From: Reticulitermes lucifugus
Lineage: Eukaryota > Arthropoda > Insecta > Blattodea > Rhinotermitidae
Reading direction: 5' to 3'
Assembly: GCA_026260175.1 (NCBI GenBank)
Contig: JAKCWW010001747.1
Span: 3,274-41,369 of the forward strand
Length of the DNA stretch: 38,096 nt
Within the stretch, counting starts at the first letter, position 1. Each line of letters begins with the position of its first letter. Under the pieces are notes generated by a model, which was not told the DNA's origin, ran no database searches, and was given only the letters and a program-made list of their open reading frames with translations. Positions 36,401 to 38,096 of the stretch are shown here, piece by piece. The position numbers and the translations under genes are program-made.

Positions 36401-36861
36401 CTGCATGGTGTCATATACCAGAAAACTTAATTCACATCTCATTTTGAAACAACTTCCAGATTTAATTTAAAATTTGCTGCTAAAAATAATTGAGTTCTCT
36501 TCCTTTGTATCAGTGTTTTGTTGTTTCTTAATGCAGACTGTAATCAAGTCATATTATGATGGACCAATCCCAGTCAACCTTAGTTCAAGCCTTCACAATG
36601 TGGCATCGGGGCGTGAAAGAGAAGGTAATGGCATAGGCTATGTCTTGGGGCGTGTAGAGCACATGAACAGTATGGGACAGCAGCAACACCACTTACTACC
36701 GAATCAGAAGCTGACTGGAGGTATGACCATGAGAAGTGGACCTCATGGCACCATGGGAGCCTATTCAGAGAGCAATCTGTTAGCCCTTGGCTCTCAGCAA
36801 CATAGATACAGCCCTCAACATCACACACAGCACAAAAATGCATTTCTCTATGGAAATATGG
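1395..36861 (+). CDS. Graf: GRAF/oligophrenin-family BAR-PH-RhoGAP protein, partial, 14 exons
   Basis: Joined coding segments are 1395-1496, 21618-21728, 24144-24248, 25061-25135, 25895-25964, 26727-26824, 27187-27281, 27877-27958, 31161-31263, 31590-31814, 34044-34149, 35132-35291, 35527-35703 and 36537-36861. They give 611 codons plus one base with no stop. Partial-protein residues 1-131 are the distal BAR domain ([20 protein letters not shown]), about 146-246 the PH domain, about 262-444 the RhoGAP domain, and 445-611 a Ser/Pro/Gln/His-rich linker. The arginine finger is residue 289 in GLYRVVG, and the conserved [13 protein letters not shown] loop is present. In this family the BAR and PH domains bind curved, phosphoinositide-rich membrane, and the GAP domain stimulates GTP hydrolysis on RhoA/Cdc42-type GTPases, linking endocytosis, adhesion and actin. 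The start codon, proximal BAR and any C-terminal SH3 domain lie outside the window. All introns are GT-AG and phases match. Family assignment is secure; the one-to-one orthologue name is inferred. Confidence 0.95.
1752..2012 (+). repeat. tRNA-derived SINE family C, copy 1
   Basis: It contains a box-B-like GATTCCCGGTAGGGCAA, then body blocks shared with the other family C copies: GTAAAGCGGC, CGTGAA, CTCACCTTT, and the GTGGTGCTTAATTAAG tail. The head is partial. Confidence 0.7.
2529..2669. repeat. Palindromic element (family P), copy 1
   Basis: It has inverted arms: TGTGACGCCGCCTAG ... CGTTTCGGAG on the left, and CTCTGAAACGTTGGC ... CTACACGGCATTACGTCC on the right. This is the pattern of a foldback MITE with decayed arms. 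The same arm motifs recur at least ten times in the window. Confidence 0.65.
2727..2935. repeat. Palindromic element (family P), copy 2
   Basis: The left arm starts TTCTGGGATGTGATGC and the right arm ends GCCACATCTCAGAA. Inner arms carry CGTAATGCGTTCAC and GTGAAGGCATTACATTC. An outer right-arm piece (GTGAGAACCCCCAGATTTC) reaches 2935. Confidence 0.65.
3172..3375 (+). repeat. tRNA-derived SINE family B, copy 1
   Basis: Box A-like TGGCTCAGGCGG lies at 3186-3197 and box B-like GGTTCGATC at 3229-3237, followed by the family body TGTGGGATTTGTGGTAGACA and ATTGGGACAG. The related copies are at 11463, 14525 and 18064. Confidence 0.75.
3729..3892. repeat. Palindromic element (family P), copy 3
   Basis: The left arm is CTGGGATGTGACACCGTATG through GTGTTTCGGAG and GCTTCCATCTTCAGGGG. 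The diverged right arm contains AACTGCCAAACGTCGTTACA then TCACAGAC. The arms are inverted relative to each other. Confidence 0.55.
3957..4165 (-). repeat. tRNA-derived SINE family C, copy 2
   Basis: On the minus strand it has the tRNA-like CCCCGGCAGGGGCAAGAGAT junction, then the TTTTCTCTTCTTC and CAGACCAGCTCT blocks of family C. The orientation is opposite to the gene. Confidence 0.6.
4311..4568 (+). repeat. tRNA-derived SINE family A, best copy
   Basis: The tRNA-like head has a box-A-like TGCCCGCGCGG at about 4318 and box-B-like GGTTCGAATCC at about 4371. It is followed by CATGGATGTCTGTTTCCTGT, GTGTTGTCAGGTAGAGGTCT and a body ending near CCACAGGAAAAAAG. The plan resembles tRNA-derived SINEs described from termites (Talua/Talub); whether it is one of those was not checked. 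Confidence 0.8.
4569..8812. other. Intron sequence without recognised elements
   Basis: A 4.2-kb stretch of the long intron. The longest open frame is 107 codons on the minus strand (5196-5519). It has no motif I recognise and no sign of splicing or codon bias. CpG is common here (hand count of 9 in 6001-6300). It is probably old repeat debris; I cannot assign any of it. Confidence 0.4.
8813..8956 (-). pseudogene. LINE ORF2 C-terminal remnant L1
   Basis: The minus-strand frame contains [14 protein letters not shown] then [17 protein letters not shown]. It resembles the IKSRRMRW-x-GHVAR ... GKPEGKRP-GRPRRRW tail of many arthropod non-LTR retrotransposons. The downstream part (8645-8812) keeps an open frame but looks like a different repeat (a [14 protein letters not shown] stretch) that I cannot name. 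Confidence 0.6.
8957..9654. other. Intron sequence without recognised elements
   Basis: An AT-moderate intron stretch. I see no exon, no clear inverted termini and no copy of the repeat families described elsewhere in the window. Confidence 0.35.
9655..9770. repeat. Palindromic element (family P), partial
   Basis: It contains TTCCATCTTCAGGGT, CTACCCTGAAGG, GAGAAACGTTGC, and the right-arm end CTACCAAACTACACGGCGTC followed by ACATTCCAGA. The outer left arm is missing. Confidence 0.65.
9993..10139. mobile_element. hAT-like MITE (family H), copy 1
   Basis: The terminal inverted repeats are CAGGGTCCACAAA on the left and TTTGTTCATCCCTG on the right. The flanking 8-mers are CTTCTGCA and CTTCTACA (7 of 8 identical), an 8-bp target duplication typical of hAT elements. 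The interior shares CACCTCAAAATTTTAGGCGC and GGACACACAAATATTAGGCG with the 15347 copy. At 147 bp it is non-autonomous. Confidence 0.8.
10345..10530 (+). repeat. tRNA-derived SINE family C, 5' truncated
   Basis: Body blocks CTCCAAAGCGTCCAAACCGG, GGCGTGAAG and CCACTGACCTTCATATAGTG, and a tail GTTGTGCTTAGTTAAGCACG. The tRNA-like head is absent. Confidence 0.7.
10726..11015 (+). repeat. tRNA-derived SINE family C, near full-length
   Basis: The head is GCGCTGGGGTAGGACAGTCG with box-B-like GGTTTCGAATCCCGGCAGGG. Then come CGTCCAGACCGGTTGTGGGG, GGGTACCGGAG, AGTAAAGCGGC and CATCTAGTGCTGAGGTTAAG, and the tail GGCTTGGTGCTTAATTAAGG. This is the reference copy for family C in the window. Confidence 0.8.
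11463..11608 (+). repeat. tRNA-derived SINE family B, copy 2
   Basis: Box-B-like GTTCGAACCC is followed by TCAGTCCATGTGGGATTTGT, GGTGGACAAATAGGCATTGG, GACAGG and a 3' part ending in CCACCGGTGTTCCAT. The head is partly eroded. Repeat E abuts its 3' end. Confidence 0.75.
11609..11727 (+). repeat. Short dispersed repeat E, copy 2
   Basis: It shares long blocks with 1041-1143 (TCACAGGGTTGCACAATAAG and CGTCCGTAGCTTCTGCTGCG) and ends in an A-rich tract. Confidence 0.6.
11944..11986. repeat. Short near-perfect palindrome
   Basis: The arms TATACTTTCGTCAAAATTCT and AGAATTTTTGACGAAAGTAT are inverted complements apart from one extra T, around a 3-base centre. It could form a hairpin about 20 bp long. 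No element ends or target duplication were seen. Confidence 0.6.
12367..12400. repeat. (AAT)n microsatellite
   Basis: A run of AAT trinucleotides is followed directly by a short GAG/GGA run and a family C SINE. A second (AAT)n tract lies just past that SINE at 12709-12736. Confidence 0.95.
12406..12690 (+). repeat. tRNA-derived SINE family C between (AAT)n tracts
   Basis: Head AGTCGATATAACGACTAGGC; box-B-like GTTCGAATCCCGGTAGGGG; body CGTCCAGACCGGCTCTGGGG, GGTAAAGCGGCCGGGCGTGA and CTATCTAGTGCCGAGGTTAA; end CTTCATGGCGTGGACAGGG. The flanking AAT tracts are either its tail and target or the array it inserted into. Confidence 0.8.
12709..12736. repeat. (AAT)n microsatellite
   Basis: A second AAT tract, on the 3' side of the family C SINE at 12406-12690. 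Confidence 0.95.
13505..13712 (+). repeat. tRNA-derived SINE family D, copy 1
   Basis: Box-B-like GGTCTCGGGTTCAA at about 13510 is followed by a body ending TGACAGCATCGTTAAATAAG. The same tail occurs at 17646-17662. The tRNA-like head is only partly recognisable. Confidence 0.55.
13795..13925 (-). repeat. tRNA-derived SINE family C, head fragment
   Basis: On the minus strand it has GACAGCTCAGTCGGTATGAC (box-A-like), a disrupted box B, and the CAGGGGAAAGAGTTTTCTC and CCAAAGCGTTCTGG junction blocks of family C. Confidence 0.55.
14525..14697 (-). repeat. tRNA-derived SINE family B, copy 3
   Basis: On the minus strand it has box-A-like TGGCTTACGCGG, box-B-like GGTTCGATCCC, and the body GGTGGACAAGGTGCCACTGG and ACAGGGTTTTCTTCGAGTAC. 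The order is as in the + strand copies. Confidence 0.75.
15000..15346 (+). pseudogene. LINE ORF2 C-terminal remnant L2, 5' part
   Basis: The frame from 15010 gives [35 protein letters not shown] and, after frame breaks, a [18 protein letters not shown] block and [15 protein letters not shown]. It matches the IFGPKREEV ... SRRMRWAGHVARMGE ... RPRRRWEDNI ... VNTVMNLRVP tail of arthropod non-LTR elements. It is interrupted by the MITE at 15347-15510 and is a pseudogene. Confidence 0.75.
15347..15510. mobile_element. hAT-like MITE (family H), copy 2, perfect TSD
   Basis: The termini are CAGGGGTGCACATAT and ATTTGTGCACCCCTG, a 12-bp perfect inverted repeat. It is flanked on both sides by CTATAATG (15339-15346 and 15511-15518), a perfect 8-bp target duplication. 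At 164 bp it has no coding capacity. It lies inside the LINE remnant L2. Confidence 0.9.
15519..15563 (+). pseudogene. LINE ORF2 remnant L2, 3' part after MITE
   Basis: Downstream of the MITE and its second target copy, the frame reads through a conserved M-N-x-x-VP-like motif and terminates at a stop near 15563. This is where the tail of this LINE family is expected to end. Confidence 0.65.
15571..16860. other. Intron sequence with a short (CCA)n run
   Basis: A CCG/CCA run (15723-15749) makes a proline string in one frame, but the surrounding frame has no other support. The rest (15780-16860) has no recognised element. CpG remains common (hand count of 9 in 16081-16380). Confidence 0.4.
16918..17082. 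mobile_element. hAT-like MITE (family H), copy 3
   Basis: The termini are CAGGGGTTCACAAAT and TTATGCACCCCTG. The flanking 8-mers are GTTGTGAC and GTTGCGAC (7 of 8). The interior (GGCGCCAGGTCGCC) is in the opposite orientation to the other copies. Length is 165 bp. Confidence 0.85.
17167..17328. mobile_element. hAT-like MITE (family H), copy 4
   Basis: The termini are CAGGGATGCACA and TGCACTCCCG. The interior shares AACAAGTTCCATACTGAGGG and CGACCTGGCTCCC with copy 2. The flanks GTAATAAG and TTGATAAG match at 6 of 8 positions. Length is 162 bp. It is the most eroded copy. Confidence 0.75.
17350..17416. repeat. Dispersed repeat F, copy 1
   Basis: It shares the order CCAGTGAC, AGAGGTCACT, CCAATATTTTCCCC with 17727-17790 (CCAGTGACGTCG, AGAGGTCACT, CTCAATATTTTCACC). 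The element is not identified. Confidence 0.45.
17530..17662 (+). repeat. SINE family D, 3' fragment
   Basis: It ends in CTGACAGCATCGTTAAATAA, the same tail as 13505-13712. It is flanked on both sides by copies of repeat F. Confidence 0.45.
17727..17790. repeat. Dispersed repeat F, copy 2
   Basis: This is the partner of 17350-17416 in the same orientation, about 375 bp away. Confidence 0.45.
18064..18215 (-). repeat. tRNA-derived SINE family B, copy 4
   Basis: On the minus strand it carries the body GGATTTGTGGTGGACAAAGT, GGCATTGGGACGGAG, TTCCCGAGTACTTCGG and CACCAATGCTCC. The tRNA-like head is degraded. Confidence 0.7.
18275..18465 (+). pseudogene. LINE ORF2 C-terminal remnant L3
   Basis: Frames include [20 protein letters not shown], then a stop, then [20 protein letters not shown] and VSLWVP. 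It is the same tail type as L2 (GKPEGKRP, ENI-x-DL, MDWI, VP). Frame breaks and stops show it is dead. Confidence 0.65.
18890..19012 (-). repeat. tRNA-derived SINE family C, head fragment
   Basis: On the minus strand it has GACGGGGTAATCGGTCTAAT as a box-A-like head, box-B-like GGTTCGAATCACGGCAGGGG and CAAAGAGATTTTCTCCAATA. The 3' part is missing. Confidence 0.65.
19013..19942. other. Intron sequence without recognised elements
   Basis: About 930 bp with no exon, inverted termini or repeat-family match that I can see. Confidence 0.35.
19943..20152. repeat. Palindromic element (family P), well-preserved copy
   Basis: The left arm is GATTCAAATCTTCTTATGCT ... GTTGCCAACGTTTCGAG ... CGTAATGCCGTCATCTTCAG. 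The right arm mirrors it: GACATTACGATCCTTTGAAA, CGTCGGCAACTGTT, CACAGCATAACATCTAAGAA then GACTTGAAT. Outer right sequence continues to GTGAGAACCTGAAATCTC. Confidence 0.75.
20342..20564. mobile_element. Possible hAT-like non-autonomous element
   Basis: The termini CAGTGGCGTAACTGG and CCAGCTACGCACCTG are inverted with 12 of 15 matches. The flanking 8-mers (TATGTGAT, CTTGTGTT) agree at only 5 of 8, so the target duplication is weak. The interior is CCGCCCCCTGCA-rich near the right end, as in many CAGTGGCGTA-type elements. Confidence 0.5.
20651..20781. repeat. Palindromic element (family P-like), copy
   Basis: The left arm is GGCGTCTCCGTTCTTCTTGG then TATGGCGCTGCGTCGTTGGG. The right arm is CACCAATCACCTTGTGTTGC, AACGCCATATTCCAGAAGAT, CGGAGACC. 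The centre has CGAAACGTCTGG. It is a diverged subfamily with a different outer arm. Confidence 0.6.
21028..21445 (+). pseudogene. LINE ORF2 C-terminal remnant L4
   Basis: Frames include [53 protein letters not shown] and [17 protein letters not shown]. The order matches [13 protein letters not shown] ... LHNEELNDLYSS ... GKPEGKRP ... DWI-LAQDRD-WR of arthropod LINEs. It has several stops and shifts. It ends about 170 bp upstream of exon b. Confidence 0.75.
21618..21728 (+). CDS. Graf: Graf exon b (BAR domain)
   Basis: The exon has 37 codons and is phase 0/0. It contains [20 protein letters not shown] followed by KKFEFVET. The acceptor is gcttttacag and the donor gtaagt. The SLEYV...[13 protein letters not shown] block is one of the most conserved stretches of the GRAF BAR domain and makes the family assignment unambiguous. 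Confidence 0.95.
21815..22050 (+). repeat. tRNA-derived SINE family C in intron 2
   Basis: Head GATGGCGTAGTCTGTGTAGT; box-B-like GGTTTCCAATCCCGGCAGGG; body ACGTCCAGACTGGTCCTGGG, GTGGGTACCG and CATCTAATGCTGTGGTTAAG. It starts about 85 bp after the exon b donor. Confidence 0.75.
22131..22220 (+). repeat. 36-bp minisatellite, left part
   Basis: Two full 36-bp units and a partial third (22131-22166, 22167-22202, 22203-22220) share the CACATCCCAGGTACC and CTACCAAACTACACAGT-type blocks. The array resumes at 22603 after a LINE remnant and an assembly gap. Confidence 0.85.
22216..22605 (-). pseudogene. LINE ORF2 C-terminal remnant L6 inside the minisatellite
   Basis: The minus strand encodes [20 protein letters not shown] then [18 protein letters not shown], and in another frame [21 protein letters not shown] before a stop. 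This is the W-x-GH-x-x-x-R tail of a second LINE family. A (TGAA)n-like tail lies at the 3' end (22216-22226). It contains the 50-N gap and frame breaks. Confidence 0.75.
22235..22364. other. 50-N assembly gap with identical 40-bp flanks
   Basis: N occupies 22275-22324. The 40 bases before it (22235-22274) are repeated exactly after it (22325-22364), starting GTCTTACGACAGGTCCGTAG. The likely cause is two overlapping contig ends placed as if apart. Confidence 0.9.
22603..22890 (+). repeat. 36-bp minisatellite, eight units
   Basis: Exactly eight 36-bp units (22603, 22639, 22675, 22711, 22747, 22783, 22819 and 22855) of the form GTCACATCCCAGGTACCACC then TACCAAACTACACAGT, with point differences. 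The array runs into CACATCCCAGAAGACTG, the terminal motif of palindromic family P. There are no spacers, so it is not a CRISPR array. Confidence 0.95.
22906..24143. other. AT-rich, CpG-poor intron sequence
   Basis: The remainder of intron 2. I see no exon or recognised repeat. Confidence 0.5.
24144..24248 (+). CDS. Graf: Graf exon c (BAR domain)
   Basis: The exon has 35 codons and is phase 0/0. The product runs from [20 protein letters not shown] to ELQFKIQK. The acceptor is tgtgttacag and the donor gtaata. FYHQGHE matches the hallmark [14 protein letters not shown] of vertebrate GRAFs, in the last long BAR helix. Confidence 0.95.
24249..25060. other. Intron 3, nothing recognised
   Basis: This 812-bp AT-rich intron has a hand count of zero CpG in 24301-24600. 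ATTTGATGTGTATACTATA and a near copy of it (about 24567 and 24645) form a small imperfect direct repeat. Nothing else was seen. Confidence 0.5.
25061..25135 (+). CDS. Graf: Graf exon d (end of BAR domain)
   Basis: The exon has 25 codons and is phase 0/0: [20 protein letters not shown] then EVRQM. The acceptor is ctgtgtgcag and the donor gtaaat. It corresponds to the TR-x-x-F-x-x-TR...LM-K end of the BAR domain. A weaker internal donor-like GTGCGT at 25124 is also in phase and would drop four codons; I prefer the longer form because VRQM leads naturally into the next exon. Confidence 0.9.
25136..26726. other. Introns 4 and 5 (flanking exon e), nothing recognised
   Basis: Two introns of 759 and 762 bp. 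They are AT-rich, with zero CpG counted by hand in 26101-26400. No clear mobile element was found. Confidence 0.45.
25895..25964 (+). CDS. Graf: Graf exon e (start of PH domain)
   Basis: The exon is 70 nt, starting in phase 0 and ending after one base of a Lys codon. The product is [13 protein letters not shown] followed by [19 protein letters not shown] is the first beta strand of the PH domain. The acceptor is ccttgttgcag and the donor gtaagt. Confidence 0.93.
26727..26824 (+). CDS. Graf: Graf exon f (PH domain)
   Basis: The exon is 98 nt. It completes the split Lys codon, then encodes [20 protein letters not shown] and [12 protein letters not shown], ending in phase 0. The TTWTKHYC motif is the PH strand equivalent of vertebrate GTSWVKHYC. 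The acceptor is taatttacag and the donor gtgagt. Confidence 0.94.
26825..27876. other. Introns 6 and 7 with palindromic-element fragments
   Basis: Positions 27016-27115 carry TGCCTCCATCTTCAG and CCATCTACCAAGTAGTATGG, arm pieces of family P. Positions 27746-27815 carry a single left arm (GGTCTTCTGGGATATGATGC). Exon g separates the two introns. Confidence 0.5.
27187..27281 (+). CDS. Graf: Graf exon g (PH domain)
   Basis: The exon is 95 nt, starting in phase 0 and ending two bases into an Arg codon. It encodes [15 protein letters not shown] then [25 protein letters not shown] is near-invariant in the family. The acceptor is a TAGCAG tandem, so an alternative start at 27184 would add one Gln without changing frame. 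The donor is gtatga. Confidence 0.93.
27877..27958 (+). CDS. Graf: Graf exon h (PH domain C-terminal helix)
   Basis: The exon is 82 nt and completes the split Arg codon. It encodes [19 protein letters not shown] then DVMDGKEP, ending in phase 0. [21 protein letters not shown] matches the C-terminal PH helix of the family (MQALSEEDRRLWMEAMDGREP type). The acceptor is tgcacgcag and the donor gtaagt. Confidence 0.95.
27959..31160. other. Intron 8 (3.2 kb), mostly unique-looking
   Basis: It holds a (TTTC)n tract at 29660-29699, a poly-T run at 30861-30874, and two family P arm fragments (29737-29825, with TTCATGGGATGTAACACTG, and 30380-30452, ending in CACATCCCAGAAGACTG). A GATGATGGCC...GAAATGTGT motif lies at 28467-28498. 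No further exon is needed between exons h and i. Confidence 0.5.
31161..31263 (+). CDS. Graf: Graf exon i (linker into RhoGAP domain)
   Basis: The exon is 103 nt, starting in phase 0 and ending one base into a Gly codon. It encodes [20 protein letters not shown] followed by [14 protein letters not shown]. The GF-x-F-x-x-x-CI-x-x-x-E-x-RG segment is the first RhoGAP helix in GRAFs. The acceptor is tatattatag and the donor gtatgt. Confidence 0.93.
31264..31589. other. Intron 9 with SINE family C fragment
   Basis: Positions 31438-31510 retain the tRNA-like to body junction of family C (TTTGATTCCTGGCAAGGGCA, AGAGATTCTTC, then CCACAGTATCCAGGCAGG). The intron is otherwise unremarkable. Confidence 0.5.
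31590..31814 (+). CDS. Graf: Graf exon j (RhoGAP core with arginine finger)
   Basis: At 225 nt this is the second-longest exon seen, and it starts and ends in phase 1. It encodes [17 protein letters not shown] at its start and [19 protein letters not shown] near its end. The catalytic arginine finger is the AGA codon at 31613-31615 in LYRVVG. The K-TYLR-LPEPL helix that contacts the GTPase is intact. All key residues are present, so catalytic activity is expected. The acceptor is ttgtgtgcag and the donor gtaagt. Confidence 0.96.
31975..32240 (-). pseudogene. LINE ORF2 C-terminal remnant L5
   Basis: The minus-strand frames contain [29 protein letters not shown] and [16 protein letters not shown]. 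They correspond to the GKPEGKRP-GR ... DWI-LAQD tail type with many stops. It lies in the intron between exons j and k, antisense to the gene. Confidence 0.55.
33304..33462. mobile_element. TA-flanked MITE (family T), complete copy
   Basis: The termini CAGTAGAACCCTGTTAAGAA and CTTATCCGGGTTCTACTG are inverted, flanked by TA on both sides (33302-33303 and 33463-33464), as for Tc1/mariner/pogo elements. Subterminal TAAGAAGT motifs occur several times. Length is 159 bp, non-coding. A second copy starts at 38042. Confidence 0.85.
33465..34043. other. Distal intron 10, nothing recognised
   Basis: AT-rich intron sequence leading to the exon k acceptor. No element seen. Confidence 0.45.
34044..34149 (+). 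CDS. Graf: Graf exon k (RhoGAP domain)
   Basis: The exon is 106 nt. It completes a Lys codon and ends two bases into an Asn codon. It encodes [20 protein letters not shown] then [20 protein letters not shown]-x-NREML matches the family's VHRLPEKNRQML helix. The acceptor is ttattttcag and the donor gtgagt. A palindromic repeat begins only a few dozen bases downstream of the donor. Confidence 0.95.
34158..34374. repeat. Palindromic element (family P) next to exon k donor
   Basis: The core palindrome is 34195-34372: AGATTCAGATCTTCTGG ... TGATTCCCAGCATTTCAAAG on the left, mirrored by CTTCAAAGTGATGGGAATCA ... CCAGAAGACATGAATCT. Outer left-arm sequence starts by 34168. The 10-bp AAGTGAGTAA at 34148-34157 (the exon k donor) recurs at 34375-34384, a possible target duplication. 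Confidence 0.75.
34385..35131. other. Rest of intron 11, with (GTC)n/(CAT)n
   Basis: A short GTC run passes into a CAT run at 34871-34905. The remainder has no recognised element. Confidence 0.6.
35132..35291 (+). CDS. Graf: Graf exon l (end of RhoGAP domain)
   Basis: The exon is 160 nt. It completes an Asn codon and ends in phase 0. It encodes [39 protein letters not shown] and [14 protein letters not shown]. The conserved Asn of SNLG and the FGPTLLRP loop line the GTPase interface. The acceptor is ttgtgtgcag and the donor gtgtgt. Confidence 0.96.
35527..35703 (+). CDS. Graf: Graf exon m (Ser/Pro-rich linker)
   Basis: The exon has 59 codons and is phase 0/0. It starts [20 protein letters not shown] and includes a TPSPPSH stretch and a second SSPPVQ/SGPPVQ pair. 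Low-complexity Ser/Pro linkers between RhoGAP and SH3 are typical of GRAFs. The acceptor is cattttgtag and the donor gtatgt. Confidence 0.9.
35880..36015 (+). repeat. tRNA-derived SINE family C, 3' fragment in intron 13
   Basis: Blocks GGGAGGAAAGCGGCAGGGGC, CATCTAGCGCCAAGGTTAAA and GGGCCTTCATGGCC match the 3' half of family C. It is the only CpG-containing stretch of this intron, which suggests a fairly recent insertion. Confidence 0.65.
36161..36284. mobile_element. Insertion with perfect 33-bp inverted repeat
   Basis: The left arm 36162-36194 and right arm 36221-36253 are perfect inverted complements around a 26-base loop. The 11-mer ATGTGTCTGGA lies on both sides (36150-36160 and 36285-36295), consistent with a target duplication. 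About 31 bases ending AAAAAGTTAAA follow the right arm. It has no resemblance to the other families here. Confidence 0.7.
36537..36861 (+). CDS. Graf: Graf exon n (Gly/Gln/His-rich linker)
   Basis: The exon is 325 nt, starting in phase 0 and ending one base into a codon. The start [20 protein letters not shown] is conserved-looking. Later parts are Gln/His-rich ([28 protein letters not shown]). The acceptor is ttaatgcag and the donor gtgagt. The next exon lies beyond the window. The linker may be alternatively spliced in this family, so this exact border is less certain than those in the folded domains. Confidence 0.85.
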
Positions 36862-36995
36862 GTGAGTACATATATGTAATTATCAGGTACTGTGAAGGAT
36901 ATACAGATTAACTCTTCTGTTCTGTATGACATGCTACAGATAGCCTCTTTTATATCGACCCCATTTTTGTTGCCATGTGGACTTATATTTAAGTA

Positions 36996-37322
36996 CAGTA
37001 AGCCCTCACCCAACATGGTTTTGCCTATCACAGTTGAAAATAATCGCATATGTGGAGGAAAAAATTTGGTTAATGCTGAAGAATTTACAGACATGCAGAT
37101 AAACGTGGGTAGTTACACAGCTGCTGTAGAAGCTGGCAGCGTCAGCTACCGAAACACTGCTTAGGTGTTTCATGTCCAAAAATGTATTTTAAGCAAAAGG
37201 TGCGTGCGTACACACAAATGTCTGTTTTCATGTTTTACCAATAATAAGTTTGCACATTGCAGTTTTGCCCATCATGCTATGAACACTGCCCTTTAAACCC
37301 CCTGTTGGATGAGGGATCACTA
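36996..37322. mobile_element. TA-flanked MITE with CAGTAAGCCCTC ends
   Basis: The left end CAGTAAGCCCTCACCCAACA and right end TGTTGGATGAGGGATCACTA are inverted with 16 of 20 matches. TA flanks both ends (36994-36995 and 37323-37324). Length is 327 bp. The ends resemble pogo/Tigger-type elements. The open frame inside (36892-37164) is not a recognised protein. Confidence 0.65.
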
Positions 37323-37324
37323 TA

Positions 37325-38041
37325 TTACATAGTCTTTGCATGAAATTATGAAATGAATACATGTAGGTATCCAGTCTTTATGTGATTATTGCATTGCCTG
37401 CAGTGGTCATGTAATTTACAGTTTCTGTTATCCCTTTGCTTTTTGGTCTTTAACTTTTATTGAAAAACTGTTACCTCACCTATGAACTTTATTTTAATAC
37501 TGTTCAGTTTAGACTAGTTACAAATCCTAATTTTCTTGTTTTAGACAATGTCATTATGTCATATTTTAAAGACAGTTAATTTTAAAAAATTAATGTGAAA
37601 TCATGTTTATTTAAACTCACATATGTCAGGGGATACATGTGCATATGTAGCGGTCATGTCTGTTCATCTGTGGTGAGTGTAAAATTAAAGCCAACAAGTG
37701 GAAATTTAGTTCTTAATATGATGTCCCATGCACTTTTTTATTTGAACAATAAATGATACCTGCTATATAATATAAGGGACAGTATGTTATTTTGTAGGTG
37801 TTAAAGAGTGGTAAGTGGGTTGGTGTGAGTACCTACAACAGCATCAGTGCATTTTCTCTTGGTAGAGAAATGTGTAGGAAGTAGAATTTTTGTCTGGCTG
37901 GTAAAGTGCGCAGGCGTTTATTGATACCTCCTGATATCTGTGCAGTGTGATATGATTCTACACAATAGTTTCGCATATGTAATAAGAGAATGTTAAGACC
38001 AATGCAGTAGGCAAGATTACAAAGAGTGCATTTTGAAAATA
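37325..38041. other. Intron 14, distal part, nothing recognised
   Basis: AT-rich intron sequence without an exon that continues the Graf linker in phase. Confidence 0.45.
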
Positions 38042-38096
38042 CAGTAGAACCCTGTTAAGAAGTCTTTCAAGGGACCAGAGGATTAGGGACTCCTTA
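38042..38096. mobile_element. TA-flanked MITE (family T), cut by window end
   Basis: It begins TA|CAGTAGAACCCTGTTAAGAA and follows the 33304 copy closely (AGTCTTTCAAGGGACCAGAG) until the sequence stops. Confidence 0.85.

Noticed and set aside
36892..37164. Open frame as a further Graf exon
   Set aside because: It is not in phase with exon n and has no plausible acceptor. It overlaps the TA-flanked element at 36996-37322.

Overview
This is a eukaryotic nuclear window, almost certainly from an insect and, on the character of its repeats, plausibly a cockroach or termite (Blattodea). The repeats are tRNA-derived SINEs, decayed non-LTR retrotransposon tails and palindromic MITEs. The order-level guess rests on memory of how such genomes look, not on a search. 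One protein-coding gene is supported. It runs on the + strand through the whole window and enters and leaves it mid-gene. It is the insect member of the GRAF / oligophrenin family (Drosophila Graf; vertebrate ARHGAP26, ARHGAP10, ARHGAP42, OPHN1), a BAR-PH-RhoGAP protein that remodels membranes and switches off Rho-type GTPases.

Fourteen coding exons can be placed between 1395 and 36861 (1834 coding bases, 611 codons plus one base). Their splice phases agree and all have GT-AG borders. In order they encode the C-terminal part of the BAR domain (exons a-d), the PH domain (e-h), a short linker running into the RhoGAP domain (i), the RhoGAP domain with its arginine finger (j-l), and a Ser/Pro/Gln/His-rich linker (m-n). 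The start codon, the first part of the BAR domain, and whatever follows the linker (an SH3 domain in most family members) lie outside the window.

The layout is very uneven. Exon a is followed by a 20.1-kb intron (1497-21617) packed with repeats. These include four tRNA-derived SINE families, several copies of a palindromic element, four hAT-like MITEs of about 150-165 bp, and fragments of a LINE ORF2 C-terminus. From exon b onward the gene is compact and AT-rich, with introns of 0.2-3.2 kb. CpG dinucleotides, common in the first 20 kb, almost vanish from the downstream introns. This fits germline methylation confined to the downstream gene body.

The most interesting structures are these. A MITE with a perfect 8-bp target duplication sits inside a LINE tail. 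A 36-bp minisatellite is built from the end of a palindromic element and split by a LINE remnant. A 50-N gap is flanked by an identical 40-bp sequence, so it is probably an assembly artefact. A perfect 33-bp inverted repeat lies within an 11-bp direct duplication in the intron before exon n. A palindromic element beside exon k may have duplicated that exon's 5' splice site. Several repeat tails carry a hammerhead-like CTGANGA-stem-GAAA pattern. I found no second host gene, true tRNA, rRNA, CRISPR array or bacterial-type system.
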